A stretch of DNA of 50,123 nucleotides from the NCBI GenBank assembly GCA_020027965.1, contig JAHRHE010000007.1, forward strand, positions 1-50,123. Reading direction: 5' to 3'. The notes below the pieces were generated by a model that saw only the letters and a list, made by a program, of their open reading frames with translations, was not told the DNA's origin and made no database searches. Positions 7,828 through 15,774 of this stretch are shown here, in pieces. The stretch comes from Nitrospirota bacterium. Its GTDB lineage: Bacteria > Nitrospirota > Nitrospiria > Nitrospirales > Nitrospiraceae. Numbering within the stretch: the first letter of the stretch is position 1; the number at the start of each line of letters is the position of its first letter. The position numbers and the translations under genes were made by a program.

Positions 7828-8310
7828 TTACGCCTTTTCGACCGAGTCGATCAAACAGATCGCTTGAGCGGCGATTGCTTCCTCCCTGCCGATCGCATCC
7901 AGGCCTTCGCCGCTTTTCACCTTGACGTTGACCACTTCGCGGTCCACTTTCAGGACTTCGGCCAGGCGCGCCTGCATGCCCGCCAGGTGGGGACTCAGCC
8001 GAGGCGCCTGGGCGATGATGACACTGTCTAGGTTGACCAGCCGTAGCCCTTTCTTGGCGAGCAGCCCCGCCATTTCCTCCAGGAGCCTGAGGCTGGAGAT
8101 ATCCTTATAGCGAGGGTCGGAGCTGGGATAATGCTTCCCCAGGTCACCTTCTCCCATGGCTCCCAAGAGCGCGTCACAGACCGCGTGAACCAGCGCATCC
8201 GCATCGGAGTGGCCCACCAGTCCTCTCGTGTGCGGGATCTCCACGCCGCCGAGGATGAGCTTGCGGCCTTTCCCCATTGGATGGATATCGTATCCGAACC
8301 CTATGCGCAT
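7828..8310 (-). CDS. ispF: 2-C-methyl-D-erythritol 2,4-cyclodiphosphate synthase
   Basis: A 160-residue enzyme of the MEP isoprenoid pathway that cyclises CDP-ME-2-phosphate, releasing CMP. Zinc ligands D8, H10 and H42 are seen in GYDIHP and DALVHAVCDALLG, and HSDAD (H34) is present. The conserved ISSLRLLEEM and KVKSGEGLDAIGREEAIAA blocks follow. Normal length. The start has AAAGGAAGG directly upstream. Ordered ispD, ispF, cysE on the minus strand, with 161 bp of structured sequence between ispD and ispF. Confidence 0.96.
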   Translation of the reverse strand: MRIGFGYDIHPMGKGRKLILGGVEIPHTRGLVGHSDADALVHAVCDALLGAMGEGDLGKHYPSSDPRYKDISSLRLLEEMAGLLAKKGLRLVNLDSVIIAQAPRLSPHLAGMQARLAEVLKVDREVVNVKVKSGEGLDAIGREEAIAAQAICLIDSVEKA

Positions 8311-8321
8311 ACCCTTCCTTT

Positions 8322-8477
8322 CGTTAATCGTTAAACGATATCCTTGAAACGCAGGACTAGTTTTGCTTTCACCTCTGAAGCGAATAACGATTCACGCGCT
8401 TGCGCACCGGCCCGCCGGCTGGAGCCTCTGGGCGGCGCGCCGGAGCGCTTCAGCGCGCAGGCGCGTCACGATTAACG
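8322..8477. repeat. Nested inverted repeats in the ispD-ispF gap
   Basis: An outer perfect 10-bp inverted repeat, CGTTAATCGT (8322-8331) with ACGATTAACG (8468-8477), encloses an inner GC-rich near-perfect one, TCACGCGCTTGCGC (8392-8405) with GCGCAGGCGCGTCA (8455-8468). The right outer arm contains the ispD stop codon. As RNA it would fold into a strong structure between the two cistrons. It belongs to the same class of gap-filling repeats as the other junctions. Confidence 0.6.
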
Positions 8478-9197
8478 TCCGCTCCGGGCGGCCAGGATTG
8501 CTTCGCCGAGCACGAGGTCTTCCGGTCGCGTGATCTTGATATTTTGTCCGCTGCCCTCAACGAGAGCCACCCTGTGACCGAGCCGCTCGACGAGTTGTGC
8601 ATCATCAGTCGCGTGAAACCCTTCCAATAAGGCCTTCCGATGAGCCTCCCGCAACAGCGCGAGCCGGAACGCTTGAGGCGTCTGGGCCAGCCAGAGGCCG
8701 TGTCGATCCACGGTCGATTCGATCAACCCGTCCGCGCCGGCCTGCTTCACCGTATCCCGCATGGGGATCGCCACCACCGCAGCCCCGTGCTGGGCTGCTC
8801 GCGCGATCACCTGCTCGACCATGTCTTCGGTCAGGAACGGTCTCACGGCATCGTGGACGAGCACCACATCCGTGTCGTCGTTGATTCCCTCGAGCCCATG
8901 ACGCACGGAGTCCTGCCGGTGCTCCCCACCGGTCACGATCTTTCTGACTTTGGTAAAGCCGTGAGGGGTAACGATTTCTCGCAAACAGTACTCGCGGTCC
9001 TCCGCCGACACGGCGAGAATGACTTCGGCGACGGAAACCGCGGCTTCCAGTACACGAAGAGAGTGAACCAGGACAGGCAGGCCGCCGATCGTCAAGAACT
9101 GCTTCGGAATGCCTCTCCCCATCCGCTGTCCTCTTCCGGCGGCAGGGACGACAGCGATGCATCGGCAAGGAGCCTGTCGGATGGTCCCGTTTGTCAC
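8472..9197 (-). CDS. ispD: 2-C-methyl-D-erythritol 4-phosphate cytidylyltransferase
   Basis: A 241-residue nucleotidyltransferase that joins CTP and MEP in isoprenoid synthesis, acting just before IspE and IspF. The N-terminal CTP loop PAAGRGQRMGRGIPKQF is clear, as are VLVHDAVRPF (metal-binding Asp) and the C-terminal DDAQLVE and NIKITRPEDL blocks. The start is a GTG at 9197 with only a weak ribosome-binding site; no better start lies before the nucleotide loop. Upstream is a gap holding a 97-bp palindrome. Confidence 0.94.
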   Translation of the reverse strand: MTNGTIRQAPCRCIAVVPAAGRGQRMGRGIPKQFLTIGGLPVLVHSLRVLEAAVSVAEVILAVSAEDREYCLREIVTPHGFTKVRKIVTGGEHRQDSVRHGLEGINDDTDVVLVHDAVRPFLTEDMVEQVIARAAQHGAAVVAIPMRDTVKQAGADGLIESTVDRHGLWLAQTPQAFRLALLREAHRKALLEGFHATDDAQLVERLGHRVALVEGSGQNIKITRPEDLVLGEAILAARSGR

Positions 9198-9212
9198 GAG
9201 GCCAAAGAGATG

Positions 9213-9309
9213 TGACCAGCTACGAGGCCGCAGGCTCGACCAAAACCGGAGGCGTATTCTCTGAAATACGTTGAGGATTTTGTCGAGCCGAGAACAAAGT
9301 AGATGGTCA
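9213..9309. repeat. 97-bp palindromic (cruciform-forming) element
   Basis: Three nested stems line up around a 6-base loop. TGACCAGCTAC (9213-9223) pairs with GTAGATGGTCA (9299-9309). GGCTCGACCAAAA (9233-9245) pairs with TTTTGTCGAGCC (9278-9289). CGTATT (9253-9258) pairs with AATACG (9265-9270). It fills the gap between yacL-like and ispD. The size and hairpin design resemble REP/MITE-like intergenic elements; no target duplication is obvious. Confidence 0.65.
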
Positions 9310-9352
9310 TAGATCGTTTGCCGCAGTAAAACGGCGACTCTCCGACAGGCTC

Positions 9353-10375
9353 CTACCCACGCGCGATCTGGAACTCCTCCTTCTCGGCTTCTTCCTTGAG
9401 CCGGGTGAAGATCATCCGCCCCGCAGTGGTCTGCAGCACGCTGGTGACGACCACGTCCACGTTTCTCCCGATGCAGCGCTTCGCGTTGTCCACGACGATC
9501 ATGGTCCCGTCATCGAGATACGCCACGCCCTGCCCAGCTTCCTTCCCTTCCTTGAGCACGAATACCCGGATGGTCTCACCCGGCAGGACGACCGGCCTGA
9601 GCGCATTGCACAGCTCGTTGATGTTCAGGACCCGGACGCCCTGCAGCTCCGCGACCTTGTTCAGATTGAGGTCGTTCGTGATGACCTTGGCGCCCACCTT
9701 CTTGGCGAGCACCACGATCTTGGAGTCCACATCCTTCACATGCGGGAAATCATCATCCACGATGCGCACATCGATATCCACCATCTTTTGGATCTTGTTC
9801 AGAATGTCCAGCCCTCGTCGGCCACGCGCGCGCTTCAAGGAATCGGAAGAATCGGCGATGTGCTGGAGCTCATGCAGGATGAACTGGGGCACCAGGAACG
9901 TGCCTTCCAGAAAGCCCGTTTCACAGAGGTCGGCCACCCGGCCGTCAATGATCACGCTGGTATCCAGAATCTTATTATTGCCGGAAGCCGCCGCATGCTC
10001 AGCGTGCGCGGCCGACCCGGGTATTTTCTCGCTTCCAAACCGCGCGCCAAGGACCAAGCCGAGATAAGGGAACCCCAACAGGAAGATCAGTCCGCCGATG
10101 TGAAACAAAAAAGTCTCTACATCAAAGATCGCGCTTCCGACCCACTCAACCAGACCGGTCAGTATGAGTCCGACCGCCAGTCCGGCGGTCCCACCGAGAA
10201 TGATACCAAACGATAGTTTGTGGAGCGCATATTCACTGGCTAGAATAGCAAGACCTGTGACTGTGCCGCATGCGAGACCAACGAGCAAAAATGTGGGCGT
10301 CGGTTCCGCGCCGCGCGAAAACAGGGCTATCCCCGCCAGGGCGCTCACGAGCACGAAGATAATCCGTCGTGCCAT
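9353..10375 (-). CDS. Membrane-anchored PIN-TRAM domain protein (YacL-like)
   Basis: A 340-residue protein of the YacL/PilT-related family. Four membrane helices occupy about residues 4-110, followed by a PIN nuclease domain (about 135-255) with the acidic set D138 ([11 protein letters not shown]), E169, D217 and D235 (TNDLNLNK). A C-terminal TRAM domain (about 265-325) is suited to RNA binding. The full acidic set suggests an active RNase; the physiological target is unknown. The start has a near-ideal ribosome-binding site (AAGGGGGTGATC) and an extended -10 promoter upstream, so this gene starts a transcript that probably continues into ispD, ispF and cysE. Confidence 0.92.
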   Translation of the reverse strand: MARRIIFVLVSALAGIALFSRGAEPTPTFLLVGLACGTVTGLAILASEYALHKLSFGIILGGTAGLAVGLILTGLVEWVGSAIFDVETFLFHIGGLIFLLGFPYLGLVLGARFGSEKIPGSAAHAEHAAASGNNKILDTSVIIDGRVADLCETGFLEGTFLVPQFILHELQHIADSSDSLKRARGRRGLDILNKIQKMVDIDVRIVDDDFPHVKDVDSKIVVLAKKVGAKVITNDLNLNKVAELQGVRVLNINELCNALRPVVLPGETIRVFVLKEGKEAGQGVAYLDDGTMIVVDNAKRCIGRNVDVVVTSVLQTTAGRMIFTRLKEEAEKEEFQIARG

Positions 10376-10401
10376 ATGATCACCCCCTTGTGTGGATTGC
10401 C

Positions 10402-10410
10402 ATTATAGCA
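10402..10410 (-). promoter_or_regulatory. Extended -10 promoter of the yacL-ispD-ispF-cysE unit
   Basis: On the minus strand the sequence reads TGCTATAAT, a perfect TATAAT with a TGn extension, about 27 bases upstream of the yacL-like ATG and followed by the strong Shine-Dalgarno at 10378-10389. No good -35 box is present, as expected for an extended -10 promoter. Confidence 0.6.
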
Positions 10411-10434
10411 CTCGCTTCCCGGAAGCATAGCCTC

Positions 10435-11970
10435 TTACGGACTGAGCGTGACGAAGGACGTCCGCCCCTGGCGTTTGATCAGCAGGAGCGCCGGCCGTTC
10501 CTTGTCTAGTTGAGCCGCGGCTTTCCGGTATGCCTTGAGATTCGCCACGGGCTTCCGGTTGATCTCCAGGATGACATCGCCCTCCTTCAGCCCGGCTTCC
10601 TGGGCTGCACTCCCTGGTCGAACCTCCGTGATGACCACCCCGCGCTCGCTCGAGCCGAGGCCAAGCCGGCTCGCGAGATCGGAGTTCAGATCCCGCACCT
10701 CGAGATCGGCCAGGAGGCCGGTCGGACTGGCAGACTCACCGGGTTCCTCACTCCCGGCCTGCGCAACAGACTTGGGTTGTTCTGCGACCGTAACCTCAAG
10801 AGTCCGGACATGCTTGTCCCGCATGAACTTCACGACTGCCTTTTTACCGATCGGAGTCTGGGCCACGGCGTTACGGAGGTGAGTCGGGTTATCCACCGGC
10901 TTTCCGTCGAATTCAAGGATGACGTCACCCCGCTGGAGACCCGCGCGCTTTGCCGGGCTGTCATCCAAGACATCGCTGACCAGCACACCCTTGGCTTCCA
11001 CCACGCCGAATTGCGCGCCGAGTTCGACGGTCAAATCCTGAATGGATACGCCCAGCCAGCCGCGGACGACCTTGCCTGCCCCGACCAGTTGCTCCAGGAT
11101 GGATCGGGCCATGTTGCTAGGCACGGCAAAGCCGATCCCCATATTGCCTCCGCTTTGACTGAAGATGGCGGTGTTGATCCCCACCAGTTGCCCTTGAGTG
11201 TTGACCAGAGCTCCGCCTGAATTGCCGGGGTTGATGGCGGCATCCGTCTGGATGAAGTCTTCGTACTCCGCAATGCCCATACTGGCGCGCCCCACGGCGC
11301 TCACGATCCCCATCGTGACCGTCTGGTTGAGACCGAAGGGATTGCCAACCGCCAGCACGAATTCTCCGACCTCCAGCTTATCCGAATCGGCCCAGGGAAT
11401 CGTGTGCAGCCCCTCCGCTTCGATCTTGAGCACCGCCAGATCTGTCTTGGAGTCCGTCCCGATCAGCTTGGCCTTGAGCTCCCGCTTGTCGGACAGGTAC
11501 ACCTTGATCTCGTCGGCCTTGCTCACCACGTGGTTATTGGTAATGATCAGCCCGCTCTTATCCACGATCACGCCGGAACCGAGACTGCGTTCCTTGCGCT
11601 CGCGCGGAGCTTCGAACCGACGGAAGAATTCGTCACCGAAGAATCGTCGGAAGAAGGGGTCGTCGAACGGCATCCCGTGGGGGCTCTCGACGCCCTTTCC
11701 TGTTCGCATCGTGGCAATGTTCACAACGGCGGGCGTAACCGTTTTAGCGACCTGAACGAAATTGCGGTCCCCGACCGACGCGCTGGGCGGCACCGCAACG
11801 GGTGATGCCTTCGGGGCAGGCGCCTCCGGAACAGCATGCCCAATCGGCAGCCATCCCAGGTCTGAGGCAACCACGATCCCGATGACAATGCCGACCCCGA
11901 CCAGCACCACGCCTACTAGAAAGGAAACCGGTTGCCGCGGTCGAGGCTTCACTGGGTCAGATCCGTTCAT
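10435..11970 (-). CDS. degP: Periplasmic serine protease/chaperone, DegP/HtrA (Do) family
   Basis: A 511-residue HtrA protease for envelope protein quality control. It has a short cytoplasmic tail and a single anchor helix (about residues 15-36), a Pro/Ala linker, a trypsin-like domain with the triad H147 (ITNNHVV), D177 (KTDLAVLKI) and S251 (NPGNSGGAL), then two PDZ domains (about 300-395 and 415-505). The Phe/Arg/Asp-rich stretch DPFFRRFFGDEFFRRF matches the LA loop typical of Do-family proteases. It lies 59 bp upstream of the yacL-like gene. A 309-bp hairpin-rich gap separates it from fbp. Confidence 0.94.
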   Translation of the reverse strand: MNGSDPVKPRPRQPVSFLVGVVLVGVGIVIGIVVASDLGWLPIGHAVPEAPAPKASPVAVPPSASVGDRNFVQVAKTVTPAVVNIATMRTGKGVESPHGMPFDDPFFRRFFGDEFFRRFEAPRERKERSLGSGVIVDKSGLIITNNHVVSKADEIKVYLSDKRELKAKLIGTDSKTDLAVLKIEAEGLHTIPWADSDKLEVGEFVLAVGNPFGLNQTVTMGIVSAVGRASMGIAEYEDFIQTDAAINPGNSGGALVNTQGQLVGINTAIFSQSGGNMGIGFAVPSNMARSILEQLVGAGKVVRGWLGVSIQDLTVELGAQFGVVEAKGVLVSDVLDDSPAKRAGLQRGDVILEFDGKPVDNPTHLRNAVAQTPIGKKAVVKFMRDKHVRTLEVTVAEQPKSVAQAGSEEPGESASPTGLLADLEVRDLNSDLASRLGLGSSERGVVITEVRPGSAAQEAGLKEGDVILEINRKPVANLKAYRKAAAQLDKERPALLLIKRQGRTSFVTLSP

Positions 11971-12073
11971 AAAATCTCCTGTTATCCCTCCCCGTACCAG
12001 CTCAGAATGTGACTATGACGTTCGCTCATCGTCCCCCTCCCCACAGCACGCGCAGTTCGTTATTCGTGGAGCC

Positions 12074-12196
12074 CCACGGCTTCACAGCCGTGGCGCCCCC
12101 ATTTGCCTTCGGCGTAGCCCGCCGAAGCGTACCCTCCTTCGTCAAGGCTACGGAGGGTTACCCACCTCGCATTCATCCACGGGTTCACACCCGTGG
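12074..12196. repeat. Island of four short hairpins upstream of degP
   Basis: The gap 11971-12279 has no gene. It holds four perfect stems. CCACGGCT-tcac-AGCCGTGG is at 12074-12093. CTTCGGCG-tagcc-CGCCGAAG is at 12107-12127. ACCCTCC/GGAGGGT is at 12131-12158. CCACGGGT-tcac-ACCCGTGG is at 12177-12196. The first and last share arm length and the same tcac loop, with compensating base changes. The pattern resembles a clustered REP/BIME-type element, or a structured leader of degP. Confidence 0.6.
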
Positions 12197-12210
12197 CTTT
12201 CTGCGAAGGC

Positions 12211-12280
12211 GGGTTAATCGTGAACCGTTCACTGCCGCGATTATCCTGCTACCGGACCCATTGAACGTTTAACGTACGTC
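12211..12280. repeat. Word-repeat inverted repeat downstream of fbp
   Basis: The left arm GGTTAATCGTGAACCGTTCA (12212-12231) is imperfectly complementary to the right arm TTGAACGTTTAACGTACG (12261-12278). The right arm ends at the fbp stop codon (12280). Both arms use GTTNA/CGTT words. It is of the same style as the other junction repeats. Confidence 0.4.
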
Positions 12281-13314
12281 TACCTTCGCCCCTGAATAAA
12301 CTGCTCGGCCGAGCTCACATCTTCCCGGCTGCCGATGATCAGGGGAACTCGCTGGTGCACGGTGGTCGGTTGAAGCTTTGAAATCGGCTCGGTCCCCGTA
12401 CTGGCGCTTCCCCCGGCCTGTTCCACGATGAACGCCAGCGGAGCCGCCTCATACATCAGCCGCAGCTTCCCCTCGCTCTTGCCAGCTTCAGCCGGATATA
12501 GGTACACCCCGCCCGTCGTGAGGAGCCGATGCACGTCGGCGACGAGGCACCCCGAATAGCGAGAGGAGTACGGCCGCCCGCCGGCCGGATCCTTCTCTCG
12601 CAGATAGTCCACGAACCGCTGCATGCCTTTGGACCATTTCCCGTAGTTCCCCTCATTCACGCTATAGACCTTCCCCTTGGACGGCATGCGAACGTGCCGG
12701 ACCGACAGCACAAACTCCCCGATCTCCGGGTCAAGCGTGAACTGATGTACTCCTCCGCCGTCGGTGTAAACCAGGATGGTGCTGGGTCCGTACAAAATGT
12801 AGCCGGCCGCGACCTGCTCGGAGCCGATCTTCAGGAGGTCCGTGTTCGCGTCTCGCCCGGCCTGCTCCCCAACTTTGTGTACGGAGAAGATCGATCCTAC
12901 CGTGGCATTGACATCCACGTTGGAGGACCCATCCAGTGGATCGAGGAAGAGCGCGTACTTCCCACGCTTGCCAGGCGGCAGACTGCTGACCTGGAAGGGC
13001 TGATCCATCTCCTCCGAGACCAGCGTTCGAACCAGTCCCCCGTAATACTCGAAGGCCCGGACAAACGCCTCGTTCGACTTTCGATCGAGTTTCTGGACCG
13101 CCTCGCCCTGCACATTCGTTTCGCCGGTCAGCCCCAGCACATCAATGAGGCCGGCCTGGCTCAGATTTCTGGCGATAAGCTTCGCCGCGAGCGCAATCTG
13201 GGCCATAATGGTGGAGAACTCGCCGGTCGCCTCCGGATGGACAGCCTGCTCCTCGAGAATGTGTCGAGTCAGGGTGACCGCAGTCTGGGCGAGGTTGTCG
13301 CGGCTGGTCGTCAT
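12280..13314 (-). CDS. fbp: Fructose-1,6-bisphosphatase, class I
   Basis: A 344-residue Mg-dependent phosphatase of gluconeogenesis or the Calvin cycle, making fructose 6-phosphate, which also feeds mannose synthesis downstream. Class I signatures are present: LIARNLSQAG near the N-terminus, the metal site FLDPLDGSSNVDVN, SVNEGNYGKW, and RYSGCLVADVHRLLTTGG. The frame is open to 13368, but a TATAAT promoter lies inside that extension. The ATG at 13314, preceded by AGCAGGA, gives the family-like N-terminus MTTSRDNLAQ, so I chose it. Confidence 0.94.
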   Translation of the reverse strand: MTTSRDNLAQTAVTLTRHILEEQAVHPEATGEFSTIMAQIALAAKLIARNLSQAGLIDVLGLTGETNVQGEAVQKLDRKSNEAFVRAFEYYGGLVRTLVSEEMDQPFQVSSLPPGKRGKYALFLDPLDGSSNVDVNATVGSIFSVHKVGEQAGRDANTDLLKIGSEQVAAGYILYGPSTILVYTDGGGVHQFTLDPEIGEFVLSVRHVRMPSKGKVYSVNEGNYGKWSKGMQRFVDYLREKDPAGGRPYSSRYSGCLVADVHRLLTTGGVYLYPAEAGKSEGKLRLMYEAAPLAFIVEQAGGSASTGTEPISKLQPTTVHQRVPLIIGSREDVSSAEQFIQGRR

Positions 13315-13350
13315 CGGTCCTGCTCTAAAGTACACCTCTACAGATCCGCA

Positions 13351-13379
13351 ATTATATCGGTTTTCCAAAGGGTGAGCAA
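13351..13379 (-). promoter_or_regulatory. Sigma-70-type promoter of fbp
   Basis: On the minus strand a perfect -10 TATAAT (13351-13356) is separated by exactly 17 bases from TTGCTC (13374-13379), a weak -35. It is about 37 bases upstream of the chosen fbp ATG and inside the longer open frame, which supports the shorter start. Confidence 0.55.
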
Positions 13380-13419
13380 ACGGATTGGCAGGGGTGAAGG
13401 GTCTCCGCTGGGATTGGAT

Positions 13420-14226
13420 CTACCGCGACGGGGAGATCCCGGTTGCCTCGGTGAGGCTCGCCACAACTGAGCCAATGATCACCTTGGCCTTCATTTGCAG
13501 CGGCACCCGCCGGGCATCGTTGGTCAACCAGACCCGGATGTTCCCCTCGTTGAGAAAAATCCCTTGAAACGGCATGATGGCCAGAATCCGTAACGCCTCC
13601 ACCTCACCCCAGGGCGCGGCGACCTTGTCGAGGCTTTCCACGCGGATCTCCAGACGATAGTTCTTCTGGTCATGGTGGACATTGAAAACACGACTGGACC
13701 CGGGCACAAGCGCCGGAAGGCTTCGGAGGTAGTAGAGGCAGGAGAGGGCGTCCTGGGTCTCCGGTGGAATGGCCAGGGTCTTCTCCACGCCGTCCTTGAT
13801 CGAGGTCACGGTGCCTTCCGCATGGCGAAAGGTAACGTCAAAGTCATTCTTCCTTCTGCCCTCACGCCGGTGGAAGATCATTCGCTGCGGCACGAGCTGC
13901 CCCAGATCGAAGACCGATTCCACCCGGTTCTCCACCGGGAAGAATTTGGACACGAATGGGGTTGACCGCGCCGTGCTGATCAGCTTGACGGCCGGCCGCT
14001 CCCGGACCGGCGACGTGGCGTCCGCTTCCATCACCGCCGTTCCCGCCCGCAGGGCAAGCCAGGTGATGGAGTACGTGAGACGTTCACCGGAGGCAAAAGG
14101 CAGCGGACGTGGCGGATGAGCTGTGAGGCCGGGGTCGGCCAGCGCGGCGGATCCGGAAAGCACGGCGAGGCACAGCGGGGCCCAGAGGACGAGGAGCCGG
14201 CGGCTGAAGACCGTGGACCGCAGCAC
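13420..14226 (-). CDS. DUF3108 domain secreted protein
   Basis: A 268-residue protein with a signal peptide (basic start, hydrophobic about 9-30, cleavage near SAALA) and a DUF3108 beta-rich domain: GERLTYSITWLALRAGTAVME near residue 47, FFPVENRVESVFD, and the C-terminal WLTNDARRVPLQMKAKVIIGSV. DUF3108 proteins are periplasmic or outer-membrane-facing and often sit beside polysaccharide or lipoprotein genes; no activity is established. The start is a GTG only 3 bases after the phosphohexomutase stop codon, so the two are an operon and translation is probably coupled. Confidence 0.85.
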   Translation of the reverse strand: MLRSTVFSRRLLVLWAPLCLAVLSGSAALADPGLTAHPPRPLPFASGERLTYSITWLALRAGTAVMEADATSPVRERPAVKLISTARSTPFVSKFFPVENRVESVFDLGQLVPQRMIFHRREGRRKNDFDVTFRHAEGTVTSIKDGVEKTLAIPPETQDALSCLYYLRSLPALVPGSSRVFNVHHDQKNYRLEIRVESLDKVAAPWGEVEALRILAIMPFQGIFLNEGNIRVWLTNDARRVPLQMKAKVIIGSVVASLTEATGISPSR

Positions 14227-14229
14227 GGG

Positions 14230-15630
14230 TCAAGTCGCCAGCAGGTGCCGGGAGTGCTCAAGCTCGGATTCGATGAACGTTCGGATGGCTGCGAGACGCG
14301 CGGGGGAGGACGCTTCGAATCGGAGCACGAGCGCGGGTTGCGTGTTGGAGGCCCGGATCAGGCCCCAGCCATCCTCGAACACGACGCGGACCCCGTCGAT
14401 CGTCACGACGTCTCGGATCTTGAGCCCGGATTCGAGCGGAATGGTGCGGTCCTGCCCTCGCTCCAGCAGTCTAGCCTGGACATGGCTGACCAAGTCGAAT
14501 TTGATCGTGTCCGGGCAATCCACGCGGATCTCCGGCGTCACCGACGTGGCCGGTAGGTCCGCGACAAGGGAGGAGAGGGATTTTCCGGCCCTGGCCAGAA
14601 TCTCGATCAGTCGGCACGACGCATAGATCGCGTCGTCGTACCCGAAATAACGATCGGCAAAGAACATGTGCCCGGACATCTCACCGGCCAAGACGGCGGC
14701 TTCGGTCTTCATCTTGGCCTTGATCAGCGAATGCCCGGTTTTCCACATGATCGGTCGCCCGCCGCGCTGGCGGATGTCGTCGTACAGGCTCTGCGAGGCC
14801 TTCACCTCTGAGATGATCGTGCTGCCCGGTCGGACCGCCAGGATGTCCCGGGAGTACACCACCATTAGGCGATCACCCCACAGAATATTTCCCTTTTCGT
14901 CGACCGCGCCGATCCGGTCCGCATCGCCGTCGTAGCCGATCCCGACGTCTGCGCCGGTCCGTCTCACTGCCTTGATCAGGTCCTGGAGATTGTCCACCAC
15001 CGTAGGATCCGGATGGTGGTTGGGGAACCGGCCGTCGAGGTCGCAGTACAGTTCGGTAACCCGGCACCCCAATTGCTTGACCGCCTGCACGGCGACGAGC
15101 GAGGCGGCTCCGTTCCCACAATCCAGCACGACGTGCAGGTGCTCAGCCCTGACGGCCTTGAAGCTGGTCTTCAGATAGGCCAGGTAATCGGGGATCAGCG
15201 GGCGCGTGGAGACCGTCCCTGAACCGGAGGAGAAGCGTCCGGCTTCGATGAGCTTGCCGATGTGCTGGATGGCTTCCCCGTAGAGCGCCTCCTTGCCCAC
15301 ACAGAGCTTGAAGCCGTTGTATTCGGAGGCATTGTGACTCCCCGTGATCATCACTCCGCCGTCAACCGGAAGGTGGAAGAGTGAGAAGTACAGCAGTGGT
15401 GTCGGGCAGACTCCGATGTCGACCACATTGAGTCCGGCGCCCGTCAGACCAAGAACCAAGCGGTCGCGCAAGGCGGGCGAGCTGAGCCGACCATCACGCC
15501 CCACGCTCACAGTCTTGACGCCTCGCGCCTGACCGACGGTAGCGAAGGCCTGCCCGATCCGTTCCGCCACGTCTTCGGTCAGCTCCTGACCGACGATGCC
15601 TCGAATGTCGTATTCGCGAAAGAGCCCCAT
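14230..15630 (-). CDS. Phosphomannomutase/phosphoglucomutase
   Basis: A 466-residue alpha-D-phosphohexomutase that interconverts hexose 6- and 1-phosphates through a phosphoserine, supplying mannose 1-phosphate to ManC and possibly glucose 1-phosphate to RfbA. Visible motifs: FREYDIRGIVGQEL at the N-terminus, catalytic S98 in MITGSHNASEYNG, the metal loop GYDGDADRIG, GEMSGHMFF for sugar recognition, and RASNTQPALVLRFEA for phosphate binding. Closest in style to AlgC/ManB enzymes. Mannose versus glucose preference cannot be decided from sequence, but adjacency to manC favours mannose. Confidence 0.92.
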   Translation of the reverse strand: MGLFREYDIRGIVGQELTEDVAERIGQAFATVGQARGVKTVSVGRDGRLSSPALRDRLVLGLTGAGLNVVDIGVCPTPLLYFSLFHLPVDGGVMITGSHNASEYNGFKLCVGKEALYGEAIQHIGKLIEAGRFSSGSGTVSTRPLIPDYLAYLKTSFKAVRAEHLHVVLDCGNGAASLVAVQAVKQLGCRVTELYCDLDGRFPNHHPDPTVVDNLQDLIKAVRRTGADVGIGYDGDADRIGAVDEKGNILWGDRLMVVYSRDILAVRPGSTIISEVKASQSLYDDIRQRGGRPIMWKTGHSLIKAKMKTEAAVLAGEMSGHMFFADRYFGYDDAIYASCRLIEILARAGKSLSSLVADLPATSVTPEIRVDCPDTIKFDLVSHVQARLLERGQDRTIPLESGLKIRDVVTIDGVRVVFEDGWGLIRASNTQPALVLRFEASSPARLAAIRTFIESELEHSRHLLAT

Positions 15631-15634
15631 CTTT

Positions 15635-15774
15635 CTCGTTCCTCGTCGTTCCTATCTCGTATCTGGTTGGTCAGTCGTCCTTCGTATGCGAGGTACGCTT
15701 CCCCCGTCACCCACCGCTCTGGGGAACCAGCCAAAGCCGGCGGCGACGGCTGGTCACGAGCGACGAGCGACGCG
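15635..15774. repeat. Word-repeat inverted repeat between manC and the phosphohexomutase gene
   Basis: The left arm (15635-15662) repeats TCGTTCC/TCGTCGTTCC. The right arm (15753-15774) repeats the complement, GAGCGACGAGCGACG. The manC stop codon and its last codons (VARRS) are encoded by the right arm. Confidence 0.55.
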
